Source: Pontiella desulfatans
Lineage (GTDB): Bacteria > Verrucomicrobiota > Kiritimatiellia > Kiritimatiellales > Pontiellaceae
Assembly: GCF_900890425.1 (NCBI RefSeq)
Contig: NZ_CAAHFG010000005.1
Location: forward strand, 1-64,000
Length of the DNA: 64,000 bases
Reading direction: 5' to 3'
The translations under genes and the position numbers were made by a program. The notes below the pieces were generated by a model that searched no databases, was not told the origin of the DNA, and saw nothing but the letters and a program-made list of their open reading frames with translations. Positions 15,512 through 24,821 of the stretch are shown here, piece by piece; the stretch's first letter is position 1, and each line of letters starts with the position of its first letter.

Positions 15512-15532
15512 TTCTAGTATTATATACTAGAA
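15512..15532. promoter_or_regulatory. 21-bp palindrome upstream of the sugar-phosphate transferase
   Basis: TTCTAGTAT and ATACTAGAA flank a TAT spacer. It lies 146 bases upstream of the gene at 15,678 in the otherwise gene-free stretch 15,336-15,677. AT-rich character and symmetry suggest an operator or promoter element; no regulator can be assigned. Confidence 0.4.
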
Positions 15533-15677
15533 TAAAGGGGAGTGAATGACTTCCCTTTTTATTATGGGCATTCTAGAGTCCTCGCCAACTTCAATGCTTG
15601 GGAAGGGATGATGGCATGATGAATGCTTTTACTTGCGGCACTCCATAGTGCAAGCATAGTAAGGAAAAATTTCGGAC

Positions 15678-17666
15678 ATGGGTTTTTTAGTTAAATACAT
15701 TATTGTTTTCATGGTCAGTCTCGTGGCCTCCCTGTTGCTGGTGCCCCTGGTTAAAAGGATGGCTCCTGCGCTTGGCATGGTGGACGAGCCGGATGAGCGG
15801 CGCATCCATACGATCCCGATTCCCCGATGCGGCGGCATCGCCGTCTTCATCGCCACGCATCTTGCGCTGGTCTTCGTCTTTCTCGGGCCGTGGCGGAACC
15901 TGGCCGGTTCTACCCAGCTTAAGGATTGGGGCTTCATCTTTCTTGGCTCCCTGATCCTGTTGCTGGTGGGCATCTTCGACGACCGGTTCGATATGCGCGC
16001 CTGGTTCAAGTTGCTGGGGCAGCTGGCGGTTGCCTTGCTCATGTTCTTCGGGGGCTTCACCGTCGAAACCTTTTTGCATCTCGAACTGCCCTACTTCGTC
16101 AACATGGGCATAACCCTGTTCTGGTTTGCCCTGCTCATCAATGCCTTCAACCTGATCGATGGCATGGATGGCGCGTGCGCAGGGCTGGGTATGATTGCCA
16201 GCGCCGGCCTGGCCGGAATGTTGCTGTCGCTGAACCAACCGACCGATGCGTTGGTGCTCGTTGCCCTCGTGGGCGCATGCCTGGGCTTCCTGCGCTACAA
16301 CTTTAATCCGGCGTCCGTTTTCCTAGGCGATTGCGGCAGCATGTTCATCGGTTTCATGTTGGCAGCGGTTTCCCTCAAGGCGAACGTAAAGCAATCGATG
16401 TTGGTGGCCCTTATTGTCCCGCTGCTGGCCGTGGGCGTTCCCGTGTTCGATGTCATAATGGCCGTTTGGCGCCGTATGGCGCGCAAACTGGTTTCCATGA
16501 TCACCAAGGACGGCCGTGCCGCCAAGGTATTCGGCCCAGACCTCGACCATATCCACCATAAGCTGATGCGAAGCGGCATGACCCAGCGCAAGGCGGCGAT
16601 TGCCCTCTATGGAATGGCCATCTTTTTCTGCGTGGTGGCCCTCGGTGCGGCGGCAATGACCTCCAACCGCATGGCGTTGCTGATGATCGGCATGATTGTG
16701 GTGCTGCACGTGGTGGTGCGGCAGGTGGCGCAAGTAGAATTATGGACGACCACCCAAGTGGTGCTCCAGGGCGTCAAACGCCCGCGCAGCATGGTGGGCC
16801 TGCTCGTGGCCATCGGCTGGGATATTAGCTGTCTGATGCTGGCGACCTACTTCGTTTTCGGGCTCGTGCTTGGCAAGGCCTTTTCCGTCCTGCACCTCAC
16901 GGTCTGCATCATGATTCCGTTTGCGACGGTCTACTTCTACAATATCTACAAGACGGTGTGGACTCGTTCCCGCGTATCCCAACTCGTTGTTCTCATGCTC
17001 CAACTGATGGCCGGTGAAGCGCTGGCGTACGTGGCCTTACTATGGGCCTCCGACCTTACGCCTCTGGAGTTGGTCAAGGGGCTGGTCCTGCACACCATTG
17101 TTTCCGGCATTGGCATCGTCGGTGTCCGCGCGGGATTGCGCGCCGTGCGGGACCTCAACGCCTGGCTGCGGTGTTCCACGGCGGCGGAAGGCGATTTGAA
17201 CACGCTCATTCTTGGGGCCGGGGAAAACGCGATCCTGTATTTGCGCCAGGCCACGTTCGAGGACCAACAGAAAGCCCCGCGCAGGATTGTGGGCCTGGTC
17301 GATGACAACCCCTCCCTCTACCACAAGATTGTCTATGGCTATCCAGTCCTGGGTAATTTCAGTGAACTGCAGCGATTGCTCGAAGAGCACGGGATTAACG
17401 AAGTCGTGTTCACCCACCACTATAGCGATGAGCTTCGCGCAAGCGTATTGGCACTTCAGTCCAGCCACAAAATACTCATTCGCGACTTTGTGTTCGCCCT
17501 GCGCGACCTCGACCGGCACGGTATGTGCCATGGCATCGTGAAACCCTATTCCGTGCACGAACTCGATTGTCGCAACAGCTGCTCCAGGATGATCCCGGCT
17601 GCGTGTTCGGCCAAAGCGAAAACGGAAAAGGCCGACGAAAGCCGGCCTGTTGAAATGTCCGTTTAA
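15678..17666 (+). CDS. Polyprenyl-phosphate GlcNAc-1-phosphate transferase (WecA/MraY type) with C-terminal Rossmann extension
   Basis: 662 residues. The N-terminal ~330 residues are a polytopic membrane enzyme of the WecA/TagO/MraY family, which loads a sugar-1-phosphate onto undecaprenyl phosphate. Motifs in order are DEPDERRIHTIPIPRCGG, the metal-binding GIFDDRFD, NAFNLIDGMDG, FLGDCGS and HIHHKLMRSGMTQRKA. After several more helices a soluble region from about residue 510 (LNTLILGAGENAILYLRQ, RRIVGLVDDNPSLYHKIVYG) looks like the nucleotide-binding domain found at the N-terminus of CapD/WbpM-type sugar modifying enzymes. Typical WecA proteins end near 350 residues, so this is a fusion. It should start surface polysaccharide synthesis. 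It stands alone, with proA convergent 9 bases after its stop. Confidence 0.85.
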   Translation: MGFLVKYIIVFMVSLVASLLLVPLVKRMAPALGMVDEPDERRIHTIPIPRCGGIAVFIATHLALVFVFLGPWRNLAGSTQLKDWGFIFLGSLILLLVGIFDDRFDMRAWFKLLGQLAVALLMFFGGFTVETFLHLELPYFVNMGITLFWFALLINAFNLIDGMDGACAGLGMIASAGLAGMLLSLNQPTDALVLVALVGACLGFLRYNFNPASVFLGDCGSMFIGFMLAAVSLKANVKQSMLVALIVPLLAVGVPVFDVIMAVWRRMARKLVSMITKDGRAAKVFGPDLDHIHHKLMRSGMTQRKAAIALYGMAIFFCVVALGAAAMTSNRMALLMIGMIVVLHVVVRQVAQVELWTTTQVVLQGVKRPRSMVGLLVAIGWDISCLMLATYFVFGLVLGKAFSVLHLTVCIMIPFATVYFYNIYKTVWTRSRVSQLVVLMLQLMAGEALAYVALLWASDLTPLELVKGLVLHTIVSGIGIVGVRAGLRAVRDLNAWLRCSTAAEGDLNTLILGAGENAILYLRQATFEDQQKAPRRIVGLVDDNPSLYHKIVYGYPVLGNFSELQRLLEEHGINEVVFTHHYSDELRASVLALQSSHKILIRDFVFALRDLDRHGMCHGIVKPYSVHELDCRNSCSRMIPAACSAKAKTEKADESRPVEMSV

Positions 17667-17675
17667 CCGCCGGGG

Positions 17676-18932
17676 TTATTCCCGGATCTGTCCCTTGCCT
17701 TCGATGACGAACTTGTAGGTGGTCAGCTCCTCCAGCCCCATCGGGCCGCGTGCGTGCAGCTTATCGGTGCTCACGCCGATTTCCGCGCCCATGCCGAACT
17801 CGGCGCCATCTGTAAAGCGAGTCGATGCATTAACGTACACCGTGGCCGAGTCCACTTCGTTCAGGAAGGTGACGGTCGCCTTGTCGTCTTCCGAGACGAT
17901 GGCGTCGGAATGTCCGGAGCCATAGGTGTTGATGTGCTCGACTGCGGCGTTCACATCGTCCACCACGCGGATCGAAAGGATCAGATCCACATATTCCGTC
18001 CTCCAATCCTCTTCCGTGGCCGGAACGGCGGATCCGATCAGCTTGCAGGTCGCTTCGTCTCCACGCATCTCGACATGGCGCTTTTCCAAGATCTCGCCCA
18101 TCGCCGGCAAGAACTCGGCCGCAATGTCCTTGTGCACCAGTAGGGTCTCCATCGCATTGCAGACGCCCGGGCGCTGGCACTTGGCATTCTCGCTGATGCG
18201 CAACGCCATGGAAAGATTGGCCGATGCATCCACATAGGTGTGGCAGACGCCGGTATAATGTTTGATCACCGGCACATGCGCCATCTCCATCACGGCGCGG
18301 ATCAGCCCCTCGCCGCCGCGCGGGATGATCAGGTCCAGATAAGCCGTCATCTGGCTCATCACCCGCACCGCCTCGCGGTCGGTGGTGGGGATCAGCTGGA
18401 TGGCGTTGGCCGGCATCCCCTTGGCTTCGCCGCCCTTCTGCATGGCGGACGCGATCGCCAGGTTGGAATGGATCGCTTCCTTTCCGCCACGCAGGATCAC
18501 GGTATTGGAGGTCTTGAAGCAAAGGGCCGCCGCATCGCAGGTCACATTCGGGCGCGATTCGAAAATAATCCCGATCACGCCGATCGGGACACGGCGCTTG
18601 TGGATTTCCAAGCCGTTCGGGCGGTTCCAGGTGCTGATCTCGTGCCCCACCGGATCGTTCAGCACGGCAACGTCGCGCAGTCCCTTGATCATGCTATCGA
18701 TTCGCGCATCGGTCAGCTCCAGGCGGTCGAGCATGGCCGGCGTCAGCCCGGCGGCCCGGCCGGCTTCCAGGTCCTTCTCGTTTTCCGATTGAATGAAGGC
18801 GCGTTGCGCATCCAGCTCCTCGGCCATCGCTTCCAAAATCGCATTTTTCTTGCGCGTGGAGAGCTTGGCCAGCTTGCGGCTGGCCGCCTTCGCGTCGGCC
18901 CCGATTTTCAAAACCTGTTCTTCAACGGTCAT
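17676..18932 (-). CDS. proA: Glutamate-5-semialdehyde dehydrogenase
   Basis: Second step of proline synthesis: NADPH-dependent reduction of glutamyl-5-phosphate to glutamate-5-semialdehyde in the cytoplasm. 418 residues, the usual ProA length. Family signatures are visible: GVIGIIFESRPNVTCDAAAL, LKTSNT-like CFKTSNTVILRGG, the catalytic cysteine in CQRPGVCNAMETLLVH and FGMGAEIGVSTDKLHARGPM near the end. It is the second gene of a proBA operon, starting 14 bases after the proB stop. The stop is 9 bases from that of the convergent sugar-phosphate transferase. Confidence 0.96.
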   Translation of the reverse strand: MTVEEQVLKIGADAKAASRKLAKLSTRKKNAILEAMAEELDAQRAFIQSENEKDLEAGRAAGLTPAMLDRLELTDARIDSMIKGLRDVAVLNDPVGHEISTWNRPNGLEIHKRRVPIGVIGIIFESRPNVTCDAAALCFKTSNTVILRGGKEAIHSNLAIASAMQKGGEAKGMPANAIQLIPTTDREAVRVMSQMTAYLDLIIPRGGEGLIRAVMEMAHVPVIKHYTGVCHTYVDASANLSMALRISENAKCQRPGVCNAMETLLVHKDIAAEFLPAMGEILEKRHVEMRGDEATCKLIGSAVPATEEDWRTEYVDLILSIRVVDDVNAAVEHINTYGSGHSDAIVSEDDKATVTFLNEVDSATVYVNASTRFTDGAEFGMGAEIGVSTDKLHARGPMGLEELTTYKFVIEGKGQIRE

Positions 18933-18946
18933 CTTTGTTTCCTTCC

Positions 18947-20035
18947 TTAAAGTATCACCATGTTGTCGTGGTGGATCACCTCGCCGGCCTTGCCGGCGGT
19001 CTTTTGCCCCTTGAGGATCTCGATTTCATCGCTCGAATATTCAACCAAGCCTCGTGCGATGTGCTCCCCCTCGCGGGACTGCACATCAACCATGGCCCCC
19101 ACCTTGAAGGAACCTTCCACGGCCTTGATGCCCACCGGTAGCAGGCTCTTGCCTTTAATCATCGCCTCGGCCGCCCCGTCATCAACCACCACGTGCCCCT
19201 CGACCCGGTTGAAAAACGCAATCCAACGCTTGCGCTTCGAAATATTGCCTTCCTTCGGGAACAGCAGCGTGCCCTCGTCCTCGCCCTCGAAAATACGGGT
19301 CAGCGCACCGGTTTTGCGCCCGTTGGCAATCACCACCGGAATGCCATTTTGCGCCGCAATCTGCGCCGACTTCAGCTTCGAGGCCATCCCCCCCGTCGAA
19401 AGCTTGTCCTGCTTGTCGGAAACCAGCGCGAGAATCTCGTCGTCCACCTCTTCAATATAGGAGACCCGCTCGTTGCCGGCATCGCGCAGCCCGTCGGTCG
19501 TGCTCAGCAGCACCAGCGCATCGGCATCGATCAGGATCGCCACGAGCGCCGCCAACACGTCGTTGTCGCCAAACTTGATCTCCTCCGTCGAAATCGTGTC
19601 GTTTTCATTGATGATCGGCACGATGCCGTGCTCGATCAGGTTCAGCAACGTATTGCGCGCATTCAGGTGGCGTTCGCGATGCTTCAGCGCATCGTGGGTC
19701 AGCAGCACCTGCCCAATCCGGCACTTGTTTTGGCTGAACAGCTCGTCATAGACGCTCATCAGGCGGATCTGGCCCACGGCGGCGGCCATCTGCAGATCCG
19801 GCATCGCTTTCGGGCGGGTCTTCATGCCCAGCGCATCCAGCCCGGCCCCGACGGCACCCGAAGAAACAAACGCCACCTCGCCCCCGCCGTTCCGCAACGC
19901 CGCCAGCTCATCGACCAGCTGCTTCAGTTGCTGTTTATCCGGACGCCCCGAACTCTCCACCAGCACCTTGCTGCCCGCCTTCACCACGATCCGCTTCGCC
20001 TTTTTCAGCGATTCCCTATGTATTTTTTGCGCCAT
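18947..20035 (-). CDS. proB: Glutamate 5-kinase
   Basis: First, feedback-controlled step of proline synthesis: ATP-dependent phosphorylation of glutamate. 362 residues. The amino-acid kinase domain is seen in IVVKAGSKVLV, EVAFVSSGAVGAGLDALG, NENDTISTEEIKFGDND and STDGLRD; the C-terminal ~90 residues (GHVVVDDGAAEAMIKGKSLL then GAMVDVQSREGEHIARGL) form the PUA domain typical of ProB. I chose ATG 20,035, after GGGAAGGATT, instead of an upstream in-frame codon whose extension is low quality. A 44-bp perfect palindrome lies about 80 bases upstream. Confidence 0.95.
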   Translation of the reverse strand: MAQKIHRESLKKAKRIVVKAGSKVLVESSGRPDKQQLKQLVDELAALRNGGGEVAFVSSGAVGAGLDALGMKTRPKAMPDLQMAAAVGQIRLMSVYDELFSQNKCRIGQVLLTHDALKHRERHLNARNTLLNLIEHGIVPIINENDTISTEEIKFGDNDVLAALVAILIDADALVLLSTTDGLRDAGNERVSYIEEVDDEILALVSDKQDKLSTGGMASKLKSAQIAAQNGIPVVIANGRKTGALTRIFEGEDEGTLLFPKEGNISKRKRWIAFFNRVEGHVVVDDGAAEAMIKGKSLLPVGIKAVEGSFKVGAMVDVQSREGEHIARGLVEYSSDEIEILKGQKTAGKAGEVIHHDNMVIL

Positions 20036-20104
20036 AATCCTTCCCGATTGGGTAAAACAGCCCAACGTGCTACCACATCCCCCCATCTTTGTCGAGCAGG
20101 GCGA

Positions 20105-21355
20105 TCATCCCCGCCCGACACGTCCGCGCTCACGATCGTGAGCGCGGACGTGTCGGGATTCCGGGAGCCACCGTTCCTGTTCGAGCCATTGGTTGGTGTC
20201 GAGGGTGAGTTGCAGTTCCTGGCGGAACTTGAAGCGGGGTTGGGTCTTGAGGATGCGCCGCCCACGCGTGGAGTTGGCGGAGTCCAGTGGCTTGAGGTGC
20301 TCCTTATGGCGCATGACGTCGTCGATGGTGCAGCGGTATAGGGTGGTATCGATGTAGCGGTCGATGAGCGCGGCGATCAGGTAGCCGTCTGGATCGGTAT
20401 CGCCCCAGTGGCGGCAGGACGCGCCGGCTTCGCCCAGGAGGCGGAGCAGGCGGCAGACGGCGGCGTTGGGGTAGCCGCCGGTGTAGATGAGGATGGCCTT
20501 TGGGCGTTCGGCGACCAGTTCGTAGAAGGGGGCTGCGTTTTCGGAGGTGATGACGGATTCGTGGCCGGTCCGCAGGCTGATCGCTTCGACGCCTTCGAGG
20601 TTGTAGCTGTTGAGGGTGACGGGTTCCCCTGCGATGAAGCGTTCAACGATCCATCGATCCGGCTGGCCGTCGCGAATGAGTTCGAGCGGTGCGAAGAGCG
20701 TGACGGTGGTGGTGGCGGGGTTGTCGATGACGCCGAACTGCTGGAGGGCGATCTCGCGGTTGCCGGGCGTATCCTCGGTACCCAGCCGGGCGTTCATTAT
20801 GCCGCCCAGCAATTTCCGGGGGGTGCCGGAGCGAAGGATCTTGCTATCGTTGAAAAACATCGCCCCCAATTTGGAGAGGGTGGTTGGCTGTTCTTCCCGA
20901 AGGAGGAAGATGGCCGTCTCCATCAGCTTCAGCAGAAGTGTTTCCTTTCCCGGATCGCGGGCAAGGAGCCGTTCGATTTCCGGCGCATCCGCCAGCCAAT
21001 CGTGGATGCGGTCAAGATGCGGGTGCGTGAGGCGCAGGCGGAGGATGGAGGCCGGGGCGGTGTTTGCTTTGGGGGTTGCCCGCTCGATTCCGAGTTCGGT
21101 GGCGAGGGCCGAAAGTTGTTCCTCGTTTCGCAGGGCGCCCGGGAGGGTGGCAACGACTTTTCCCTTGGAAAAGGAGACTCCCCCGAAGAGGCGGTCGAGC
21201 GCGGCGCGGACGGCGGGGTCTTGGGGTTCGTCGCCGAGGGTCATGCGTTTGGGAAGCGCCGCCCCTCGCGCCCATTTCCTGGCAACGGGTTCAAGATAGT
21301 CCCGTAGGCCGGGCGTTTGCTCCAACCGTTGCTTCCACTGCCCGGCGGGGGTCAT
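20105..21355 (-). CDS. jetD: Wadjet nuclease subunit JetD (TOPRIM, topoisomerase VI-like)
   Basis: 416 residues. JetD is the effector of the Wadjet system; in characterised systems it cleaves closed circular plasmid DNA after the SMC-type motor has extruded it. The TOPRIM acidic residues are visible: Glu272 in SVITSENAAPF and Asp319, Asp321 and Asp323 in HWGDTDPDGY. The N-terminal ~200 residues match the DUF3322-like arm in layout. It starts in the jetC stop (ATGA, 21,352-21,355). The last ~15 codons lie in a 44-bp perfect palindrome (20,114-20,157), so the C-terminus may have been altered by that repeat. Confidence 0.9.
   Translation of the reverse strand: MTPAGQWKQRLEQTPGLRDYLEPVARKWARGAALPKRMTLGDEPQDPAVRAALDRLFGGVSFSKGKVVATLPGALRNEEQLSALATELGIERATPKANTAPASILRLRLTHPHLDRIHDWLADAPEIERLLARDPGKETLLLKLMETAIFLLREEQPTTLSKLGAMFFNDSKILRSGTPRKLLGGIMNARLGTEDTPGNREIALQQFGVIDNPATTTVTLFAPLELIRDGQPDRWIVERFIAGEPVTLNSYNLEGVEAISLRTGHESVITSENAAPFYELVAERPKAILIYTGGYPNAAVCRLLRLLGEAGASCRHWGDTDPDGYLIAALIDRYIDTTLYRCTIDDVMRHKEHLKPLDSANSTRGRRILKTQPRFKFRQELQLTLDTNQWLEQERWLPESRHVRAHDRERGRVGRG
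20114..20157. repeat. 44-bp perfect palindrome P1, jetD end
   Basis: Every base pairs with its mirror partner and there is no spacer; the centre is CACGATCGTG. The inner 34 bases match the palindromes at 27,117 and 27,995 with few differences. It overlaps the 3' end of jetD and lies upstream of proB. No T-run follows, so it is not a classical terminator. Confidence 0.9.
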
Positions 21356-24300
21356 TCAAGTTCCTCGCCGAAGTGGACGGCTTGCGGTTCATTGGCCTCG
21401 GGGTCGAGCAGGTCCTGCTGGGTGCCGCCCTTGGGGTTTTTCCAGTGGAAGTCGTGGAGGTGGATGTTGTAGTCCTTGTCCTTGATGACGAACAGCGAGG
21501 TGGAGAAGGGGATTTCCTTCTTCACGCCGTCCTGGTCGGGCGAGGCGACGAAGAGCTGGAGGTTGAGGTCGGAGGCGAAGGCGAGCAGCTGGTCGCGGCG
21601 CTGGGCATCGATGCCGTAGAACGCCTCGTCGAACAGCAGCAGCGGCAGCTTGACGGCCGGCACATCGTAGAGGAAGTGGGCGATGGTGAGCACGAGCAGG
21701 TAGTTCGGCACGGCCTGCTCGCCGCCGGAGCCGATGCTCTTTTGCTTGCGGTCCATCACGATGCCATCGACCGAGCCGGTCTTGACCTGCAGCTCGAAAT
21801 GGAACCAGTTGCGGTAGTCGAGCAGCTCGGGCATATCGCCGGGTTCGGTGTTGATGATGGCATCCTGGTGCTCTTCGATGAATTCCTTGAGTTCGCGCGC
21901 AGGGTCTTCGGCGGAGAGTTCGGAATAGTTGCGGATGAGGTTGTAGAGCCGCTTGTACTGGTCGAGCGGCTTGGCGTTGAAGGCGTAGCGGTTGTTGCCG
22001 AACTCGCGTTCCTTGAGAATCTTGTTGATGCGGCGGCTCATATCCATCAGGCGGCTCACGCGATCGCGCAGGGCGGTGAGCAGATCCTGCATGATGAACT
22101 GCTCGAAAAGCTTCCGCGTCTCTTCGGTAATGATTTCCTGCTGCTCGTGGAAGTTGCGCGACAGGTCTTCAAGCACGTGTTCGGCCGACATGCTGCGGTG
22201 GTCGACGAGGGTGTTGGCTTGCTTGTCGTAGACGAACCGGAAGGTTTGCCCTTCGGCGCCCGTGGCCAGCCCGCGCAACTCGGTTTCCTTGACGATGGTT
22301 TCCTGGAACAGTTCGTTGAATTCGGCTTCGGCCTGCCCCGCATCGGCATAGGCCGCCTTATCCACCAGTTGCGCAACAAAGGTTGCGGCGTCTTCGAACT
22401 CCCCGATGGAGTGCAACGCCTGTTCGGCCTCGGCTTGCCTGGCGAGTTCTTCCTGCATGCTCATGACGAGGCCGGAGGCAAAGGCGGCGGCGCGCTTGAT
22501 CTGGCCTTCGAGCAAGCCGGCGGCCTTGGTATCGTCCTTGAGCAGCTTTTCCTTGCGGGCGAGCTTTTTCTTCATGTCGGCAATGCGCTCTTCGAGATCG
22601 TGAAGCCCTTCGCTCTCGATCCGCAGGCGGACATCTTCGAGTTTTTCGTGGGCCGCCGACAAATCCTCCTCCGCCCGGTTGACCTGTTCGTAGGTGCTTT
22701 CCGCCTGGATGCGGAGTTGCTCCCCCTCGTGGAAGGCGGCGATGGTGGCGTTGGCCTCGGAGGCAAGCTCCTGGAATTCGAGCGTCGATTTCAGGCCAAG
22801 CAATGCGGCGATATGGGCCGTGGTTTTTTGCAAGGCGCCCTCGGCCAGTTTCTTTTCGGAAGAGACGGCCTTGATTTCGGCTTCGATGGCCTTGATTTCG
22901 AGCTCCAGCTGCTTGCGGCGCATTTCCGCGCCGATCAACCGGACCGGGTTGCCGTGTACCTTGTGCTGACGGGCGCGGAAGCGCACAAATTCAAAGTCGT
23001 CGAGCTTCCTGGTTTCGGGCGCATGGGCCGAGGCCATTTCGCGATGCAGCGCAATCAGGGCGAAGGGATCGGATTTTACCGGATCGAACCAGTGCCGGAT
23101 CCAGTCGGCCAGTTTGTCGTTGGCGTTCTCCTCCACCACGGCGAGGGTTTGCGCCGGAAACTGGGTGAAGAGCAGGCGCCGTACGGCGTTTTCCTCGTGT
23201 TCCCCCGTGAGCCAGGAGCCGAGGATCTCCTCGCCGATCAGCTGCTCCAGAACCGACAGTTCCTTGCGGCCAATCCCATCGCGCGGTTCGAGGCCCATGT
23301 AGAGCGGGCGGGCGCCGAACATTTTTTCGGCCAGCTGTTGCCTGGTTTCGGCAAACCCGGCGATGTTGGGTTCCGACTCGCCTTGACGTCGCTTGGTTTC
23401 CAGCTGCATTTCGAGGGCGTGGATCTTTTCCGAAAGCGAATCCAGCCGGGCCTGCTGTTCCTGCTTGCTGCCCTGCGCCTGCATCAATTGGTCGTCGGCC
23501 TCCTGGCGCACGGCCTGCGCGTCGAGCCGGGCGAGCCGTTGTTCGGGGAAGGGGTCGGATGCGGCGGCATCGAGCACGTTGAGCACCGGCAGCGCCGAGA
23601 TGGTGAGACCGTCGGCGGCGCGGTGGACGGCGGTGAAGCGCTTGCGGATCGCCTTGATGAGCTGGGTGCGGCGCTTGCCGAGATCCTTGTCGCGTTCGGC
23701 CTGCCGGGCGGAAAGGTTTTCCCATTCGAGCTGGAGGACTTCGAGGTCGGAGGTGGCGCGCCGTACTTCGTGCTCCAGCTGCTGCTGGTGCTTCACCAGG
23801 CCCTCCCGGTCCTTGTTGCTGAATTCGTGGATGCGTTCGCGCAGCGCCTCGAGGTCGAGCTCGGTTTTGCGGATGGCGGCCTCCAGCCCCTGGAGCCGGT
23901 TTTTCTCGGCTTCGGTTTCCTCGACCAGGTTGGCGTGCTCCGTGTGGAGCTGCTTTTGCCGGAGGTCGTGGCCGAGCCAGCGCAGGGCGCCTTGCCGGCC
24001 GCGAAGGTTGCCAACGGAGCCGCGCAGCGAGGTGAGTTCGGTCAGGAAGGCGAGGCGCTCCTGCATGCGGTCCAGATCCTGCCGGCTGATGTCGAGCGTC
24101 TTGAGGTGGTCGATCACCTTCTCGAAGACATCGGGATCGGGCTCCTGCAGGAGCTCGCGGAAGAGCTGGTGGTAGTCGGCGGTGCGCGAGACGATCTCGC
24201 GGTAGGCCTTGCCGGTGGAGAGGAATTTGCAGACCTCGGCATAGGTTGCGTGGTCGCCGAAGAGGCGTGCGGCGAGGTCGCGGCGGTAGCCGCCGATCTG

Positions 24301-24819
24301 GCCATAGAAGCCCTTGCCCCCGAGCGCGGCCTTCATTTCGCGCCGGTTGCGCGGGCGCGTGCCCTTGAGTTCCTCGATCAGGAAGGGGATCTCCTCCAGC
24401 GTACCGGAGCGGATGATGCCCCAGCGCTGTATGGCCTCGTCCATGCTGGTGCAGGAGAGCCCCATGGCGAGCACGAGCGGGTTGCCGCGGGTGTCTTCGA
24501 GTTCGATGGCGGCATAGCTGACTTCGCCCGCCGGGTTCAATACGCCCGGCCCGGTGTTGTAGCGCATCACGATGCCCTGCACACGCCGGCCGCTATCCTT
24601 GCGGCTGCCGGCGACGCGCGCGGCGGAGTTGAACTCCATCGATTGCCCGGCGGTGATGACATAGTGGACGGCGTCGAGCACGGTGGTCTTGCCGGAGCCG
24701 TTGTCGCCGAGCAGGAACAGGTGGCCGCCGTTCTCCACCTTGATGGTTTCGTTGGTGAAGTTGTGGAAGTTGATCATCCGAATCTTGCGGATGCGGAAGC
24801 TGTGTTTTGTTGGGGGCAT
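21352..24819 (-). CDS. jetC: Wadjet SMC-like motor JetC (MukB/MksB type)
   Basis: 1,155 residues. Walker A is GDNGSGKTT (38-46), followed by two long heptad-rich coiled-coil arms. The ABC signature SGGEQA begins near residue 1,031 and Walker B LLLFDEA near 1,062 (Asp1064, Glu1065). This is the head-arm-hinge-arm-head order of SMC proteins and the length of JetC. It is the DNA-extruding ATPase that recognises small circular DNA in Wadjet. I start at ATG 24,819, two bases after the jetB stop and behind GAGGAGG. A much longer upstream reading frame exists but lies inside jetB and has no protein character. Confidence 0.95.
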   Translation of the reverse strand: MPPTKHSFRIRKIRMINFHNFTNETIKVENGGHLFLLGDNGSGKTTVLDAVHYVITAGQSMEFNSAARVAGSRKDSGRRVQGIVMRYNTGPGVLNPAGEVSYAAIELEDTRGNPLVLAMGLSCTSMDEAIQRWGIIRSGTLEEIPFLIEELKGTRPRNRREMKAALGGKGFYGQIGGYRRDLAARLFGDHATYAEVCKFLSTGKAYREIVSRTADYHQLFRELLQEPDPDVFEKVIDHLKTLDISRQDLDRMQERLAFLTELTSLRGSVGNLRGRQGALRWLGHDLRQKQLHTEHANLVEETEAEKNRLQGLEAAIRKTELDLEALRERIHEFSNKDREGLVKHQQQLEHEVRRATSDLEVLQLEWENLSARQAERDKDLGKRRTQLIKAIRKRFTAVHRAADGLTISALPVLNVLDAAASDPFPEQRLARLDAQAVRQEADDQLMQAQGSKQEQQARLDSLSEKIHALEMQLETKRRQGESEPNIAGFAETRQQLAEKMFGARPLYMGLEPRDGIGRKELSVLEQLIGEEILGSWLTGEHEENAVRRLLFTQFPAQTLAVVEENANDKLADWIRHWFDPVKSDPFALIALHREMASAHAPETRKLDDFEFVRFRARQHKVHGNPVRLIGAEMRRKQLELEIKAIEAEIKAVSSEKKLAEGALQKTTAHIAALLGLKSTLEFQELASEANATIAAFHEGEQLRIQAESTYEQVNRAEEDLSAAHEKLEDVRLRIESEGLHDLEERIADMKKKLARKEKLLKDDTKAAGLLEGQIKRAAAFASGLVMSMQEELARQAEAEQALHSIGEFEDAATFVAQLVDKAAYADAGQAEAEFNELFQETIVKETELRGLATGAEGQTFRFVYDKQANTLVDHRSMSAEHVLEDLSRNFHEQQEIITEETRKLFEQFIMQDLLTALRDRVSRLMDMSRRINKILKEREFGNNRYAFNAKPLDQYKRLYNLIRNYSELSAEDPARELKEFIEEHQDAIINTEPGDMPELLDYRNWFHFELQVKTGSVDGIVMDRKQKSIGSGGEQAVPNYLLVLTIAHFLYDVPAVKLPLLLFDEAFYGIDAQRRDQLLAFASDLNLQLFVASPDQDGVKKEIPFSTSLFVIKDKDYNIHLHDFHWKNPKGGTQQDLLDPEANEPQAVHFGEELE

Positions 24820-24821
24820 GG

